A stretch of 64,000 nt of DNA from Maribacter sp. (GTDB lineage Bacteria > Bacteroidota > Bacteroidia > Flavobacteriales > Flavobacteriaceae), in the NCBI GenBank assembly GCA_011050675.1, contig DRFI01000028.1, forward strand, positions 186,001 through 250,000, in the 5' to 3' direction. Under the pieces are notes generated by a model. That model was not told where the DNA came from, made no database searches, and saw only the letters and a program-made list of their open reading frames with translations. Numbering within the stretch: the first letter of the stretch is position 1; every line of letters begins with the position of its first letter. A program made the position numbers and the translations under genes. Positions 9,432-20,900 of this stretch are shown here, piece after piece.

Positions 9432-10354
9432 GCATCGACATAAAATCTAAATGGACAAATAGTATTAAAACCGAAGCCAAACGCCTCGGTTTTTTATCAT
9501 GCGGTATATCCAAGTCAGATTTCTTGGAGGAAGATGCTCCTAGATTAGAAAAATGGCTCAACAAGAATATGAACGGCGAAATGAGCTATATGGCAAATCA
9601 TTTCGATAAAAGATTAGATCCTAGGCTACTAGTAGAGGGTTCTAAGTCTGTCATTTCATTATTGTTAAATTATTATCCTGAGGAAACTCAAACAGCTGAT
9701 AGTTATAAGATTTCAAAGTATGCCTACGGCCAAGATTATCATCATATCATTAAATCAAAACTTAGGCAGTTACAAGAATTTATAACCGAAGAAATTGGAG
9801 AGGTCAACGGGCGTGCTTTTGTAGACTCTGCCCCAGTTTTAGATAAAGCTTGGGCGGCAAAAAGTGGTTTAGGTTGGATTGGTAAAAATAGTAATCTACT
9901 TACCCAACAAGTAGGTTCATTTTATTTTATAGCAGAGCTAATTGTCGATATAGAATTAGAATATGATCATGCGGTAACCGATCATTGTGGCACCTGTACT
10001 GCATGCTTAGATGCCTGTCCAACTCAGGCAATAGTTGAACCTTATGTAGTTGATGGCAGTAAGTGCATTTCTTATTTTACCATTGAACTAAAGAATGAGT
10101 TGCCAAATGAAATGAAAGGTTCTTTTGATGATTGGATGTTTGGTTGTGATGTTTGCCAAGATGTTTGCCCATGGAACCGGTTTTCAAAACCACACAATGA
10201 GCCTTTGTTTAATCCCAACCCAGATTTGCTTAGTATGACTAAAAAGGATTGGGAGGAAATTACAGTAGATGTCTTTCAAAAAGTTTTCAAAAAATCTGCA
10301 GTCAAACGAACGAAGTATGAAGGACTCACCAGAAATATTGACTTTTTAAAATAA
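9428..10354 (+). CDS. queG: Epoxyqueuosine reductase QueG
   Basis: The 308-residue enzyme carries two [4Fe-4S] cluster motifs, C187-x2-C190-x2-C193-x3-C197 and C240-x2-C243-x3-C247 plus C213, and the cobalamin-site sequence [13 protein letters not shown] with Asp133 as the likely catalytic acid. It performs the last step of queuosine synthesis, reducing epoxyqueuosine in tRNA wobble position 34. It lacks the C-terminal HEAT-repeat extension found in longer QueG proteins. The start is TTG inside the ruvB stop (TTGA); the next in-frame Met is well into the domain, so TTG is the best choice. Confidence 0.93.
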   Translation: MSIDIKSKWTNSIKTEAKRLGFLSCGISKSDFLEEDAPRLEKWLNKNMNGEMSYMANHFDKRLDPRLLVEGSKSVISLLLNYYPEETQTADSYKISKYAYGQDYHHIIKSKLRQLQEFITEEIGEVNGRAFVDSAPVLDKAWAAKSGLGWIGKNSNLLTQQVGSFYFIAELIVDIELEYDHAVTDHCGTCTACLDACPTQAIVEPYVVDGSKCISYFTIELKNELPNEMKGSFDDWMFGCDVCQDVCPWNRFSKPHNEPLFNPNPDLLSMTKKDWEEITVDVFQKVFKKSAVKRTKYEGLTRNIDFLK

Positions 10355-10523
10355 TTTAAATTTCTCAATCGTTTTCGTTAGCTATTTCTGAATAGTTATG
10401 TTCTAGGTCAGCCTTAATTATATTATATTGGTAGTCGCTCCAAATTATGTTTTTCGAAATATTAGCATATATTTTGTGAGAATGTACTAAAGTTTATCAC
10501 CAAATAAATAATAGCTCTCCTAA

Positions 10524-11843
10524 ATGAAAATCAAAAAACCAAGTCTTAGTTTTTGGCAGATATTTAATATGAATGTTGGGTTTTTAGGAATCCAGTATAG
10601 TTTTGGTCTTCAGCAAACAGCCATTAATCCAATCTTTTTATATCTAGGTGCTCCAGAAGATATGCTGCCTATTTTAAATATTGCAGGTCCGGTAACTGGT
10701 TTGATCGTTCAGCCAATAATAGGAGCAATGTCAGATAAAACTTGGTCTGAAAGATGGGGTAGAAGAAAACCCTATTTTTTAATAGGAGCTATTTTAGGAA
10801 GTTTGTGTTTGTTCGCTTTCCCTACAAGTCCGGTTTTATGGTTTGCAGTAGGTTTACTTTGGATTTTAGATGTTGGTAACAATATGGCAATGGAGCCTTA
10901 TAGAGCATTCGTTGGTGATAAGTTGCCGGAAAAGCAATTGAGTTTAGGGTACCAGATGCAAAGTCTTTTTGTTGGTGCCGGTATTCTTTTGGCAAATGGA
11001 TCAATTGTATTGTTTCAGTATTTATTTGGTGGGGAATCTGTTGAAGTAGCAGGAACAATACCGACTTGGTTGTATTATTCTTTCTATATAGGAGCTATTC
11101 TTTCTATTACTACTATTCTTTGGTCTGTATTAAAAACACCCGAAATTCCTCCTTCATCAGAAGAGTTGGTAGATATTAATTACGCTAAGGCTAAACCTTT
11201 TTCAGAACGAATTGCTTTGCCGTTTATAGAAATTGCAGAGTCTATAAAGAAGATGCCGAAATTTTTGTGGAAACTTGGTGCTGTCTACCTTTTTCAATGG
11301 TACGCACTATTTATCTACTGGCAGTATACGACGCCACTGTTTAAATTGACAATGGGCTATTCTACTGGTGAAGCGGCATCACAATCGGCGCAAATGAGTT
11401 TGACTTATAATGTGGTAACTATGTTAGTTGCATTAGCATTAGTTCCATTGTCTGTTAAGTTTGGAGGTAAAAAAATCTACGCACTAAGTTTAGTTGGTAC
11501 GGCAATTTCTTTGTTTGCTATTCCTTTTATAGAAGATCCTATTTTGGTTTTAGTGCCCATGGTTCTTTTTGGAGTTGGCTGGGCTGCAATGATGGGTATT
11601 CCTTATACAATGGTCTCTAAAGTTGTTCCGCAAGAAAGGCGCGGAGTTTATATGGGTATATTGAATATGATGATTGTTATTCCAATGGGAATTGAGACAC
11701 TTACATTTGGACCTATTTATAAGTATCTATTAGGTGGTAATGCTGTAAATGCAATGCTGTTTGCTGGAGTTTTCTTTTTTATCGCCGCTATTTTCGCAAT
11801 GCGTTTAAATGCACCCGATAAAGAAGGGCTAGTTGATTTGTAA
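10524..11843 (+). CDS. MFS sugar transporter of the SLC45/GPH-like group
   Basis: A 439-residue major facilitator protein with about 12 membrane helices. The loop after helix 2 has GAMSDKTW and RWGRRKPYF, the motif seen in SLC45-type sucrose/maltose carriers, and a related segment VPQERRGVYMG occurs in the second half. It would import a sugar or disaccharide across the inner membrane with a cation; the substrate cannot be read from sequence. There is no polysaccharide-utilisation or glycoside hydrolase gene beside it, so it appears to be a single-gene unit. The 168-nt spacer before it is AT-rich and shows no convincing promoter or RNA element. Confidence 0.75.
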   Translation: MKIKKPSLSFWQIFNMNVGFLGIQYSFGLQQTAINPIFLYLGAPEDMLPILNIAGPVTGLIVQPIIGAMSDKTWSERWGRRKPYFLIGAILGSLCLFAFPTSPVLWFAVGLLWILDVGNNMAMEPYRAFVGDKLPEKQLSLGYQMQSLFVGAGILLANGSIVLFQYLFGGESVEVAGTIPTWLYYSFYIGAILSITTILWSVLKTPEIPPSSEELVDINYAKAKPFSERIALPFIEIAESIKKMPKFLWKLGAVYLFQWYALFIYWQYTTPLFKLTMGYSTGEAASQSAQMSLTYNVVTMLVALALVPLSVKFGGKKIYALSLVGTAISLFAIPFIEDPILVLVPMVLFGVGWAAMMGIPYTMVSKVVPQERRGVYMGILNMMIVIPMGIETLTFGPIYKYLLGGNAVNAMLFAGVFFFIAAIFAMRLNAPDKEGLVDL

Positions 11844-11934
11844 ATAGGGTAATGCTTTTTCACTTCCATTTACTAACTAGTTATTTTGTTTATATAATTA
11901 CAGCTAGTATTTACGCTTTCTTGTAGAATACCTT

Positions 11935-11942
11935 TAAATTTG
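11935..11942 (+). promoter_or_regulatory. -7 element (TAAATTTG) upstream of maeB
   Basis: TAAATTTG matches TAnnTTTG and lies 20 nt before the maeB ATG. No TTG box was found at the preferred 19-21 nt spacing. Confidence 0.4.
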
Positions 11943-11962
11943 TTTTTTTAAAATAAAAGAGT

Positions 11963-14257
11963 ATGAGCAATGAAAAGCTAAGAAGAGAAGCACTTATTTA
12001 TCATGCAAAACCACAGCCTGGTAAAATAAAAATAGTCCCCACTAAACCATATAGTACACAACGTGATCTTGCTCTGGCTTATTCTCCTGGTGTGGCAGAG
12101 CCATGTTTAGAAATAGCAAAGGATAAAGAGAATGCTTACAAGTATACTTCTAAAGGTAATTTAGTTGCTATTATTTCTAATGGTACTGCGGTATTAGGAC
12201 TTGGGAATATTGGTCCCTTAGCATCAAAACCTGTGATGGAAGGTAAAGGTCTTCTTTTTAAGATTTTTGCCGATATCGATGGTATTGATATTGAAGTGGA
12301 TACCGAAGATGTCGATAAGTTTATTGAAACTGTAAAAATGATTGCGCCAACTTTTGGTGGAATTAATCTTGAAGATATTAAAGCTCCTGAGGCATTTGAA
12401 ATAGAACGCAGGTTAAAAGAAGAACTGGATATTCCTGTAATGCACGATGACCAACATGGTACAGCTATTATTTCTGCTGCTGCATTGTTGAATGCATTAG
12501 AGATTGCCAATAAGAAAATGGATGAAGTTCGTATCGTAATTAGTGGCGCTGGTGCAGCTGCAGTTTCATGTACGAAGTTATACAAGGCATTTGGTGCTAA
12601 AGCAGAGAATATAGTAATGCTGGATAGTAAAGGTGTTATTCGTAAAGATGCAGACAACTTAGCCGAATCCAAAAAAGAATTTGCTACCGATAGAAAAATA
12701 GATACACTTGATGAGGCAATGGTAAATGCTGATGTTTTTGTAGGGCTTTCCATAGCCAATATCGTAACACCTTCTATGTTAACGTCAATGGCAAATGACC
12801 CTATCGTATTTGCAATGGCAAACCCTGATCCAGAAATCGATTACAACTTGGCTGTCGCTACACGTAAAGATCTTATTATGGCAACCGGTCGTTCTGATCA
12901 TCCTAACCAGGTGAATAATGTACTTGGTTTTCCTTTTATCTTTAGAGGTGCTTTAGATGTTAGGGCTACTGCAATTAACGAAGCTATGAAAATGGCAGCA
13001 GTAAAAGCACTTGCAGATTTAACAAAACAACCTGTACCTGAGCAAGTTAATATTGCTTATGGTGAAACAAGACTAACTTTTGGTAGAGAGTATATTATAC
13101 CTAAGCCTTTTGATCAGCGATTAATTTATGAGGTACCGCCTGCGGTAGCAAAAGCAGCAATGGAAAGCGGTGTGGCGAAAGCTCCAATAGAAGATTGGAA
13201 TAAATATAGAGAAGAGCTAATGCTTCGTTCGGGTAACGATAACAAAGTTGTTCGTTTATTGCATGCAAGAGCTCGTAGTCATGCCAAGAAAATTGTATTT
13301 GCAGAAGCAGATCACTTAGATGTATTGAAAGCTGCACAGATAGTTCATGAAGAAGGTATTGCAATACCTATTCTTTTAGGTAGAAAAGATATTATTCTTG
13401 AATTAAAAAAAGAATTGGAGTTTGATGCTGACCTTGATATTATTGATCCAATGTCAGAGGAGTTTGATGAACGTCATGTTCGTTATGCTACTAAATACTG
13501 GGAAAGTCGCAAGCGTAGTGGAGTAACTTTTTACAGTGCCAAGATTAAAATGCGTGAGCGTAATTACTTTGGTGCTATGATGGTTCTTGAAGGTGATGCT
13601 GATGGAATGATTTCTGGTTACTCAAGAGCATACCCTACAGTGGTTAAACCAATTTTAGAAGTTATAGGTAGGGCTACAGGGGTTAAGAAAGTAGCGACGG
13701 TTAATATTATGATTACCGAAAGAGGTCCTTTGTTTTTAGCGGATACTTCTATAAATATTGAGCCAAATGCTGAGGAGCTTGCGGACATTGCAAAAATGAC
13801 GGCAAAAGTTGCTTCTACTTTCGGGTTTGATCCTGTATTGGCAATGTTAAGCTATGCGAATTTTGGTTCTTCTACGCATCCTAATGCAAGAAAGGTTAGA
13901 GAAGCTGTGGGTATTTTGCATGAGACAGCACCAGATTTGGTGGTAGATGGTGAAATACAAATGGATTTTGCATTAAACAGAGAGTTGCATGAGAGTAAGT
14001 TTCCATTCTCTAAACTAGCTGGTAGAAAAGTGAATACGTTGATTTTTCCTAATTTAGAATCTGCGAACATTACCTATAAACTTTTAAAAGAATTAAATAG
14101 CGCAGAATCAATAGGTCCTATTATAGTTGGTTTAAGAAAAGCAGTTCATATTATGCAATTAGGTGCAAGTGTTGATGAAATCGTTAATATGGCAGCAGTA
14201 GCGGTAATTGATGCTCAAGAACGTGAAAAACGAAAGAAAGCAAAAGAAACAAAATAA
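11963..14257 (+). CDS. maeB: NADP-dependent malic enzyme with phosphotransacetylase-like domain
   Basis: A 764-residue fusion of the MaeB type. Residues about 1-425 are malic enzyme (YSPGVAEPCLEIAKD, VMHDDQHGTAIISAAALLNALE, Rossmann segment VVISGAGAAAVSCTKL, MANPDPEI). Residues about 430-760 resemble phosphate acetyltransferase (HARARSHAKKIVFAEAD, ADGMISGYSRAYPTVVKPIL, ANFGSS). It decarboxylates malate to pyruvate with NADP and supplies NADPH and pyruvate in the cytoplasm. In studied MaeB proteins the transacetylase domain is regulatory, binding acetyl-CoA, rather than catalytic; I infer the same here. It is monocistronic, with a hairpin terminator downstream. Confidence 0.95.
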   Translation: MSNEKLRREALIYHAKPQPGKIKIVPTKPYSTQRDLALAYSPGVAEPCLEIAKDKENAYKYTSKGNLVAIISNGTAVLGLGNIGPLASKPVMEGKGLLFKIFADIDGIDIEVDTEDVDKFIETVKMIAPTFGGINLEDIKAPEAFEIERRLKEELDIPVMHDDQHGTAIISAAALLNALEIANKKMDEVRIVISGAGAAAVSCTKLYKAFGAKAENIVMLDSKGVIRKDADNLAESKKEFATDRKIDTLDEAMVNADVFVGLSIANIVTPSMLTSMANDPIVFAMANPDPEIDYNLAVATRKDLIMATGRSDHPNQVNNVLGFPFIFRGALDVRATAINEAMKMAAVKALADLTKQPVPEQVNIAYGETRLTFGREYIIPKPFDQRLIYEVPPAVAKAAMESGVAKAPIEDWNKYREELMLRSGNDNKVVRLLHARARSHAKKIVFAEADHLDVLKAAQIVHEEGIAIPILLGRKDIILELKKELEFDADLDIIDPMSEEFDERHVRYATKYWESRKRSGVTFYSAKIKMRERNYFGAMMVLEGDADGMISGYSRAYPTVVKPILEVIGRATGVKKVATVNIMITERGPLFLADTSINIEPNAEELADIAKMTAKVASTFGFDPVLAMLSYANFGSSTHPNARKVREAVGILHETAPDLVVDGEIQMDFALNRELHESKFPFSKLAGRKVNTLIFPNLESANITYKLLKELNSAESIGPIIVGLRKAVHIMQLGASVDEIVNMAAVAVIDAQEREKRKKAKETK

Positions 14258-14282
14258 AGTTTAATCAAATAATAATACAAAT

Positions 14283-14316
14283 AGGGAAATTGGTAGGCAT
14301 ACTTCTTTCCCTTTTT
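14283..14316 (+). terminator. Probable intrinsic terminator between maeB and ruvA
   Basis: AGGGAAA (14283-14289) pairs with TTTCCCT (14306-14312), with an inner GTA/TAC stem and a GGCA loop, followed by TTTTT. It lies 25 nt after the maeB stop and 14 nt before the ruvA start. Confidence 0.6.
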
Positions 14317-14330
14317 AATTTATAAAAATC

Positions 14331-14912
14331 ATGATACATCACTTAAGAGGAAAACTAGTAGAGAAAAACCCCACTCATGTTATAATCGAATGTGGCGGGG
14401 TAGGTTATTTTGTAAATATTTCTTTGAATACTTTTTCAAAGCTGCCTGAACAGGAAAATATTTCAGTTTTCACCCATTTACAAGTAAAAGAAGATTCTCA
14501 TACTTTATTTGGATTTGTGGAGAAATCTGAACGTGAAATATTCCGTTTATTATTGTCCGTCTCGGGTATTGGTTCAAGTATAGCAAGAACCATGCTTTCT
14601 TCTATGTCGCCATCTCAAGTAAGAGATGCAATTGCTAATGGAGATGTAGCATCTATACAAGCGGTAAAAGGAATAGGTGCTAAAACCGCTCAACGTGTAA
14701 TTTTAGATCTTAGAGATAAGGTATTAAAAGTTTACGATATAGACGAACTTTCGCTAAGTACAAACAATACAAATAAAGATGAAGCGTTATCTGCTTTAGA
14801 AGTTCTAGGCTTCGCACGTAAACAATCAGAGAGGGTTGTCGATAAAGTGCTTAGTCAGGATGCTTCCTTAAGTGTCGAGAATATAATTAAACTCGCGCTC
14901 AAAAATTTGTAA
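14331..14912 (+). CDS. ruvA: Holliday junction DNA-binding protein RuvA
   Basis: A 193-residue protein of standard length: N-terminal OB fold (MIHHLRGKLVEKNPTHVIIECGGVGYFV), two helix-hairpin-helix motifs (LLSVSGIGSSIARTMLS and IQAVKGIGAKTAQRVILDL), and the C-terminal RuvB-contacting helices (EALSALEVLGFARKQSERV). It binds four-way junctions and loads RuvB. The gene is followed 5 nt later by sprA, an arrangement I know from many Flavobacteriia, so the repair gene and the secretion gene probably share a transcript. Confidence 0.96.
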   Translation: MIHHLRGKLVEKNPTHVIIECGGVGYFVNISLNTFSKLPEQENISVFTHLQVKEDSHTLFGFVEKSEREIFRLLLSVSGIGSSIARTMLSSMSPSQVRDAIANGDVASIQAVKGIGAKTAQRVILDLRDKVLKVYDIDELSLSTNNTNKDEALSALEVLGFARKQSERVVDKVLSQDASLSVENIIKLALKNL

Positions 14913-14917
14913 TAAGT

Positions 14918-17900
14918 TTGAAAAACGGGGTAACTAAATTTCTTAAAATTTCTTTTAAGCACATCTTTCTTTTCTGTATGTTTTTTGGCTCTACGGCATC
15001 CGTCGTGGCGCAAGAGACAGAAGAGCAGGAAATTGATTCTGTGAAAACAGGTTTCGATCTGGGTAGAATTCTAATTGAAAATCCAGATAGTATCGTTTCT
15101 AGATATATTTATGATCCAAAACTTGATCGTTATATCTATAATGAGAGTGTGGGCGATTTCAATATTGGCTATCCTATAATTCTAACTCCTGATCAATACT
15201 TTAAACTAATAGAGCAGGAAGGAATAAAATCTTACTTCAAAGAAAAATCAGATGCCTTTTCTGGTAGAAAAGAAGGAAGTGAAGAAGCTCGTAAAAATTT
15301 ATTACCAAATTTCTATGTCAATAATGATTTCTTCTCCACCATTTTTGGAGGTAACACCATTGAAATAATTCCTCAAGGTTCTGTTGCGATGGATTTAGGA
15401 GTTATATGGCAAAAGAATGATAACCCGTCTTTGTCACCCAGAAATAGAACAAACCTTTCTTTTGATTTTGATCAACGTATTAGTCTTAGTATGTTAGGGA
15501 AAATTGGAGAACGTTTACAGGTAACGGCCAATTACGATACAGAAGCTACTTTTGATTTCCAGAATATAGTTAAGCTAGATTATACGCCAACAGAAGATGA
15601 TATTATACAGTCTATTGAGGTTGGTAACGTAAATATGCCACTTAATAGCTCTTTAATACAGGGAGCACAAAGCTTATTTGGTGTAAAAACAAAATTACAA
15701 TTTGGAAAAACATCTGTTACAGCTGTTTTCTCTGAACAACGTTCCCAAAATAATACAGTTGTTGCACAGGGTGGTGGAACTTTAAACGAGTTCTCTTTAA
15801 CTGCGTTGGACTATGATGAGAATAGACACTTTTTCTTAGCGCAATATTTTAGGGATAATTACGACGCTGCACTTTCTTCTTATCCATATATACAGAGTCA
15901 AGTACAGATTACCCGTATAGAAGTTTGGATTACGAATAGATCACAACAAACATTGAATGTGCGTAATGTAGTGGCGATTCAAGATTTAGGTGAGGCAGAT
16001 AGGGATAAAACTAGAGTAGGTCAAAATAATGGTAGTGCAGGTGGGTTCTTTAATGGTCCTGCAGATTTAAGACCTCGAAACAACGCCAATGATTATAATC
16101 CTGCATTAATTCTTACTAACAATGGTGCCTTAAACGATAACATTAGAGAAATAGCAACTGTTGAAAGTGGATTCAATGCTACTAGTTTTTCTGGTGGATA
16201 TACTCCAAATCAAGGTTTTGACTATGCATATTTAGAAAATGCTAGAAAATTAGAACAGGGTAGAGATTTCGATTTCAATACTCAATTAGGGTATATTTCT
16301 TTAAATCAACGTTTAAGTAATGATGAAGTTTTAGGGGTTGCTTATCAATATACATTTCAAGGTCAAGTGTACCAAGTTGGTGAATTTGCAAATGGGGGTA
16401 TAGAAGCAACAACAGTTACCCAACAAGTAAATACGGTTATTGAAAATAACACACTTATTCTTAAACTTCTTAAAAGTAATATCACCAATATCACGGATCC
16501 TATTTGGGATTTGATGATGAAGAATATTTATGCTACTGGTGCGTATAGTTTAAGTGAGGAAGATTTTAAGATGAATATTTTGTATTCTGATCCAACTTCT
16601 AGAAACTATATTACTCCGGTAGAAGAAGGACCAGGTTCTGGTTGGCCAGAAGGTTTGGAAGAACGAATTCTTTTAAATGTTTTCAATCTGGATAGGTTAA
16701 ATGTGTATAATGATATTCAGCCTGGTGGTGATGGTTTCTTCGATTTCATCAGTGGTCAAACAATAGATGTTCAGAATGGTAGAATTATTTTCACTAAGGT
16801 AGAACCGTTTGGGGAGTCTTTATATGAACAGTTAGAGAACGGTAATAGCGGTCAATATGATGTTACTTCAGGCTATAACGCCAACCAAGAGCAGTATGTA
16901 TTTAGAGATATGTACTCATTGACCAAAACTGCTGCATTACAAGACCCAGAGAAAAATAAGTTCTTATTAAAAGGTACATACAAATCAGAAGGTAGTAATG
17001 GTATTTCTATAGGTGCTTTTAACGTTCCTCAAGGTTCGGTAACTGTTACTGCAAACGGCAGAACATTGCAAGAAGGTATTGATTATACAGTAAACTATCA
17101 ATCGGGTACTGTTCAGATATTAGATCCTAGTTTAGAAGCTTCAAACGTGCCGATCAATATATCCGTAGAAAACAATGCGGTTTTTGGACAACAAACACGT
17201 CGTTTTACGGGTGTAAATGTTGAACATCAGTTTAGCGAAAAATTTGTTTTAGGTGGAACTTTGTTGAATCTCAATGAACGTCCCTTAACTCAAAAATCTA
17301 CATACGGAGTAGAATCTGTAAACAATACTATTTTTGGATTAAACGGTAATTTTTCAACTGAAGTGCCATTCTTAACCCGTATGGTCAATAAGTTGCCAAA
17401 TATTGATACCGATGTTCCGTCTAATGTTTCTATAAGGGCAGAAATGGCGGCTTTAATACCAAGTTCTCCGAAAAATGCTGATTTTGAAGGCGAGACTACA
17501 ACATATTTAGATGATTTTGAAGGTGCCCAGGCACTTATAGATATTAGAGCTTCTCTAGGGTGGTCACTTGCGAGTATGCCTTTAGAATTTGGTGTTAATG
17601 ATCAATCTTTTGGTAGTTCGCCTGAAGATTTAAATAACTTATTGAACGGTTATGGTAGAGCTAAGTTATCTTGGTATACTATAGATCCAATATTCTTTAC
17701 CACACAAAGACCTGCTGAGATTAGTGATGATGATATTTCAACTAATGCTACTCGTAGGGTGTATATTGATGAAGTGTTTCCGGAGACCGATGTGGCTCAA
17801 GGTCAAACACAGGTGCAAACCACTTTAGATATGGTGTACTACCCAACAACAAAAGGGCCATATAATAACAACCCAGATTTTGAAACCGAAGCTCCATCTG

Positions 17901-20900
17901 AAAAGTGGGGTGGTATGATGCGTTCTTTAAGTAGTACGGATTTTGAGCAAAGTAATGTAGAATTCGTTCAGTTCTGGGTAATGGATCCTTATGTAGACGG
18001 CATTGCAAATGGTGCTGGTGAACTTGTTTTTAACTTGGGTAATATTTCTGAAGATATTTTGCGCGATGGTAAAAAGCAGTACGAAAACGGATTACCAGGG
18101 GTGAACAGTAACGATTTTGTTGCGCCAACTTCTTGGGGTGAGGTGCCTGCAACGCAATCTTTGGTGTATGCTTTTGATGCCGATGAAAATAATAGAGGTT
18201 TACAAGATATTGGTTTTGATGGTTTAGACGATATTCGTGAAGGTGATGTGTATACCAATAACGGTGGTGATGACCCTGCATTAGATAACTATGGTTATTA
18301 CTTAAATAGAGAAGGTAGTATTTTAGAGCGATATATAGATTTTAACAACCCTCAAGGAAACTCGCCTGTTACTGTTACAAATACCGATAGGGGTTCTACA
18401 ACATTGCCAGATGTAGAAGATATTGATAGAGATTTAACCATGAATACGGTTAACAGTTATTATGAATATAGAATTTCGATTAAGCCGAATACAACCATTA
18501 ATGATGAGTATGTTACTGATATTATTGAAGGTACGGCCACTGGAGATGTAAGAATACCTAATGGTGATGATGTAAATTACCGTTGGATCCAGTATAAAAT
18601 TCCACTAAGCGATTTCACTGATGCTATCGGTGGTATTACAGATTTTAGGTCTATTAGTTTTATGAGAATGTATATGACTGGTTTTAATAGTCCAACTATT
18701 CTTCGTTTTGCAACTTTGGATTTAGTTAGAGGAGATTGGCGTACGTATACAAATACATTACAAGATAAAAATATTGATAGTGACCCATCTGATGATGGTA
18801 CTACCTTAGATGTGAATACGGTAAATATTGAGGAGAACAGTAGTAGAACTCCAATACCTTATGTATTGCCGCCGGGTGTTATTAGAGAGCAATTAAATAA
18901 TAACAATACTATAATTCGTCAAAATGAACAATCACTTTCATTAACGGTTTCTAATTTAGAGTCTGAAGATTCACGAGGGGTATTCAAAAACTTAAATGTT
19001 GATATTCGCCAGTATGAGAAGATGAAAATGTTCATTCATGCTGAAAAGATTGTAGATAGCGATTATGCAGATACGTCTACACCATTAGTTGGTTTCTTGC
19101 GTATGGGTACAGATTTTACTCAAAACTATTATCAAATAGAATTGCCGTTAGAGTTCACTCCATTTACAGCAGTTGCAGATGATGAGGTATGGCCAGAGAA
19201 TAATGAGATGAATATTGATCTTAGTGATTTAACGAAAGTTAAATCACAATGGATAGCAGATGGTGATCTTAGTGATGTTCGTTTCTTTGAAATTGAAAAC
19301 GGAGAAGTCATTCCTGTTAATGAATTTGATGTTCGTTCTCCAGGTAGAATACGTATCGGTATTAAAGGTAACCCTTCATTAGGTAGTATTCGTACTATGA
19401 TGGTAGGTATAAAGAATCAAGATATACTACCGGCAAGGGGAGAGGTTTGGTTTAATGAACTTCGTCTTGCAGGTTTAGATAATAATGGAGGTTGGGCAGC
19501 AATTGCTGCGCTTGATGCTAATATTGCAGATTTTGCCAATATAAGCGCTACAGGTAGTAAAAGCACATCTGGTTTTGGTTCTATAGATCAGATGCCAAAT
19601 GAACGCGCCCGTGAAGATGCTCTTTCTTATGACGTGGTTACTAATGTTAACGTAGGGCAATTACTTCCTAAAAAATGGGGAATTCAATTACCGTTCAATT
19701 ATGGTATTTCGGAGCAAATGATTACTCCAGAATTCGACCCTGTTTATGATGATTTAAAATTAGATGATAGAATAGCAGCAGAAAGTACTCAAGAAGGTAA
19801 AGATGATGTTTTAGAGCAGGCAGAAGATTATACAAAGCGTACTAGTATAAATTTAATTGGTGTTAGAAAAGATCGTGGAGAAGAAGCGGATGCTAATTTT
19901 TATGATGTTGAAAACTTTACTTTTAACTACAGTTATAATGAAACCGATCATCGCGATTTTGAAATAGCAGAATTAAAAGAGCAAAGTGTAAATACCGGTT
20001 TTGTGTATAATCACAGTTTTGAGCCTGTTGAGGTGGCTCCTTTTGCTAAAAAAGATTCGCTTTTTAATGGTAAATATTGGAAATGGTTAAAGGATCTAAA
20101 CCTAAACTTATTGCCATCTAACATTGGCGTTACTTCTAATATTAATAGGCAGTTTAATGCACAAAGATTTAGAGATGTATATACAGATGGTGAAGATAGA
20201 ATTGAATTGCCAGAGTTACAGCAACGTAATTATTTGTTCAATTGGCAATATGCTGTAAATTATAATCTAACTAAATCATTACGTTTAAATTTAACGGGAT
20301 CTAATAATAATATTGTAAGAAATTATTTAGACGAAGATGAGCCTTTAGAATCCACCGATAGAATTAACAATGAATTAGGAATGTGGGACGGTTTCTTTGA
20401 TGTTGGTGAGCCAAACAGACATTCTCAAGAGCTGCAATTGAATTATGAGTTGCCTTTTTCTAAAATTCCTGCATTAGATTTTATAAGTACACAATATACG
20501 TACACAAGTAATTTTGATTGGCAAAGAGGTGGAGATGCCTTGTTTGAAGTCGCTGGTGAATATATTAATACGGTACAAAATGCCAATACGCATACTATAA
20601 CATCATCGATGACCTTGCAAAAGTTCTATGATAAGATTGGGCTTAAAAAACGAGAAACTCCAAAAGCAAAGACTTCGGGTCCTATTAGAAGAGATAAATC
20701 GGGTGCATTGTCAGAAGATCAAGAGAAGATTAAAGGTAAAACAAGTGATTTGTTCAATACCGTTGTTGATATCGTAACTATGGTAAAGAGATTAAATCTA
20801 AACTATAGTGAGAATAGTGGTACAGTACTTCCGGGTTATACGCAGTCAGTTGGTTTTGTTGGTACTACTAAGCCTACAATTGGTTTCTTGTTCGGTAGTC

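Noticed and set aside
10355-10523. 168-nt spacer between queG and the sugar transporter searched for an RNA element or small gene
   Set aside because: AT-rich, with no stable hairpin, conserved riboswitch core, or open frame with a plausible start.
12136-12759. 207-residue open frame on the minus strand
   Set aside because: It lies wholly opposite the well-supported maeB gene, is low-complexity (Ser/Ile-rich) and has no recognisable domain; it is a shadow of the coding strand.
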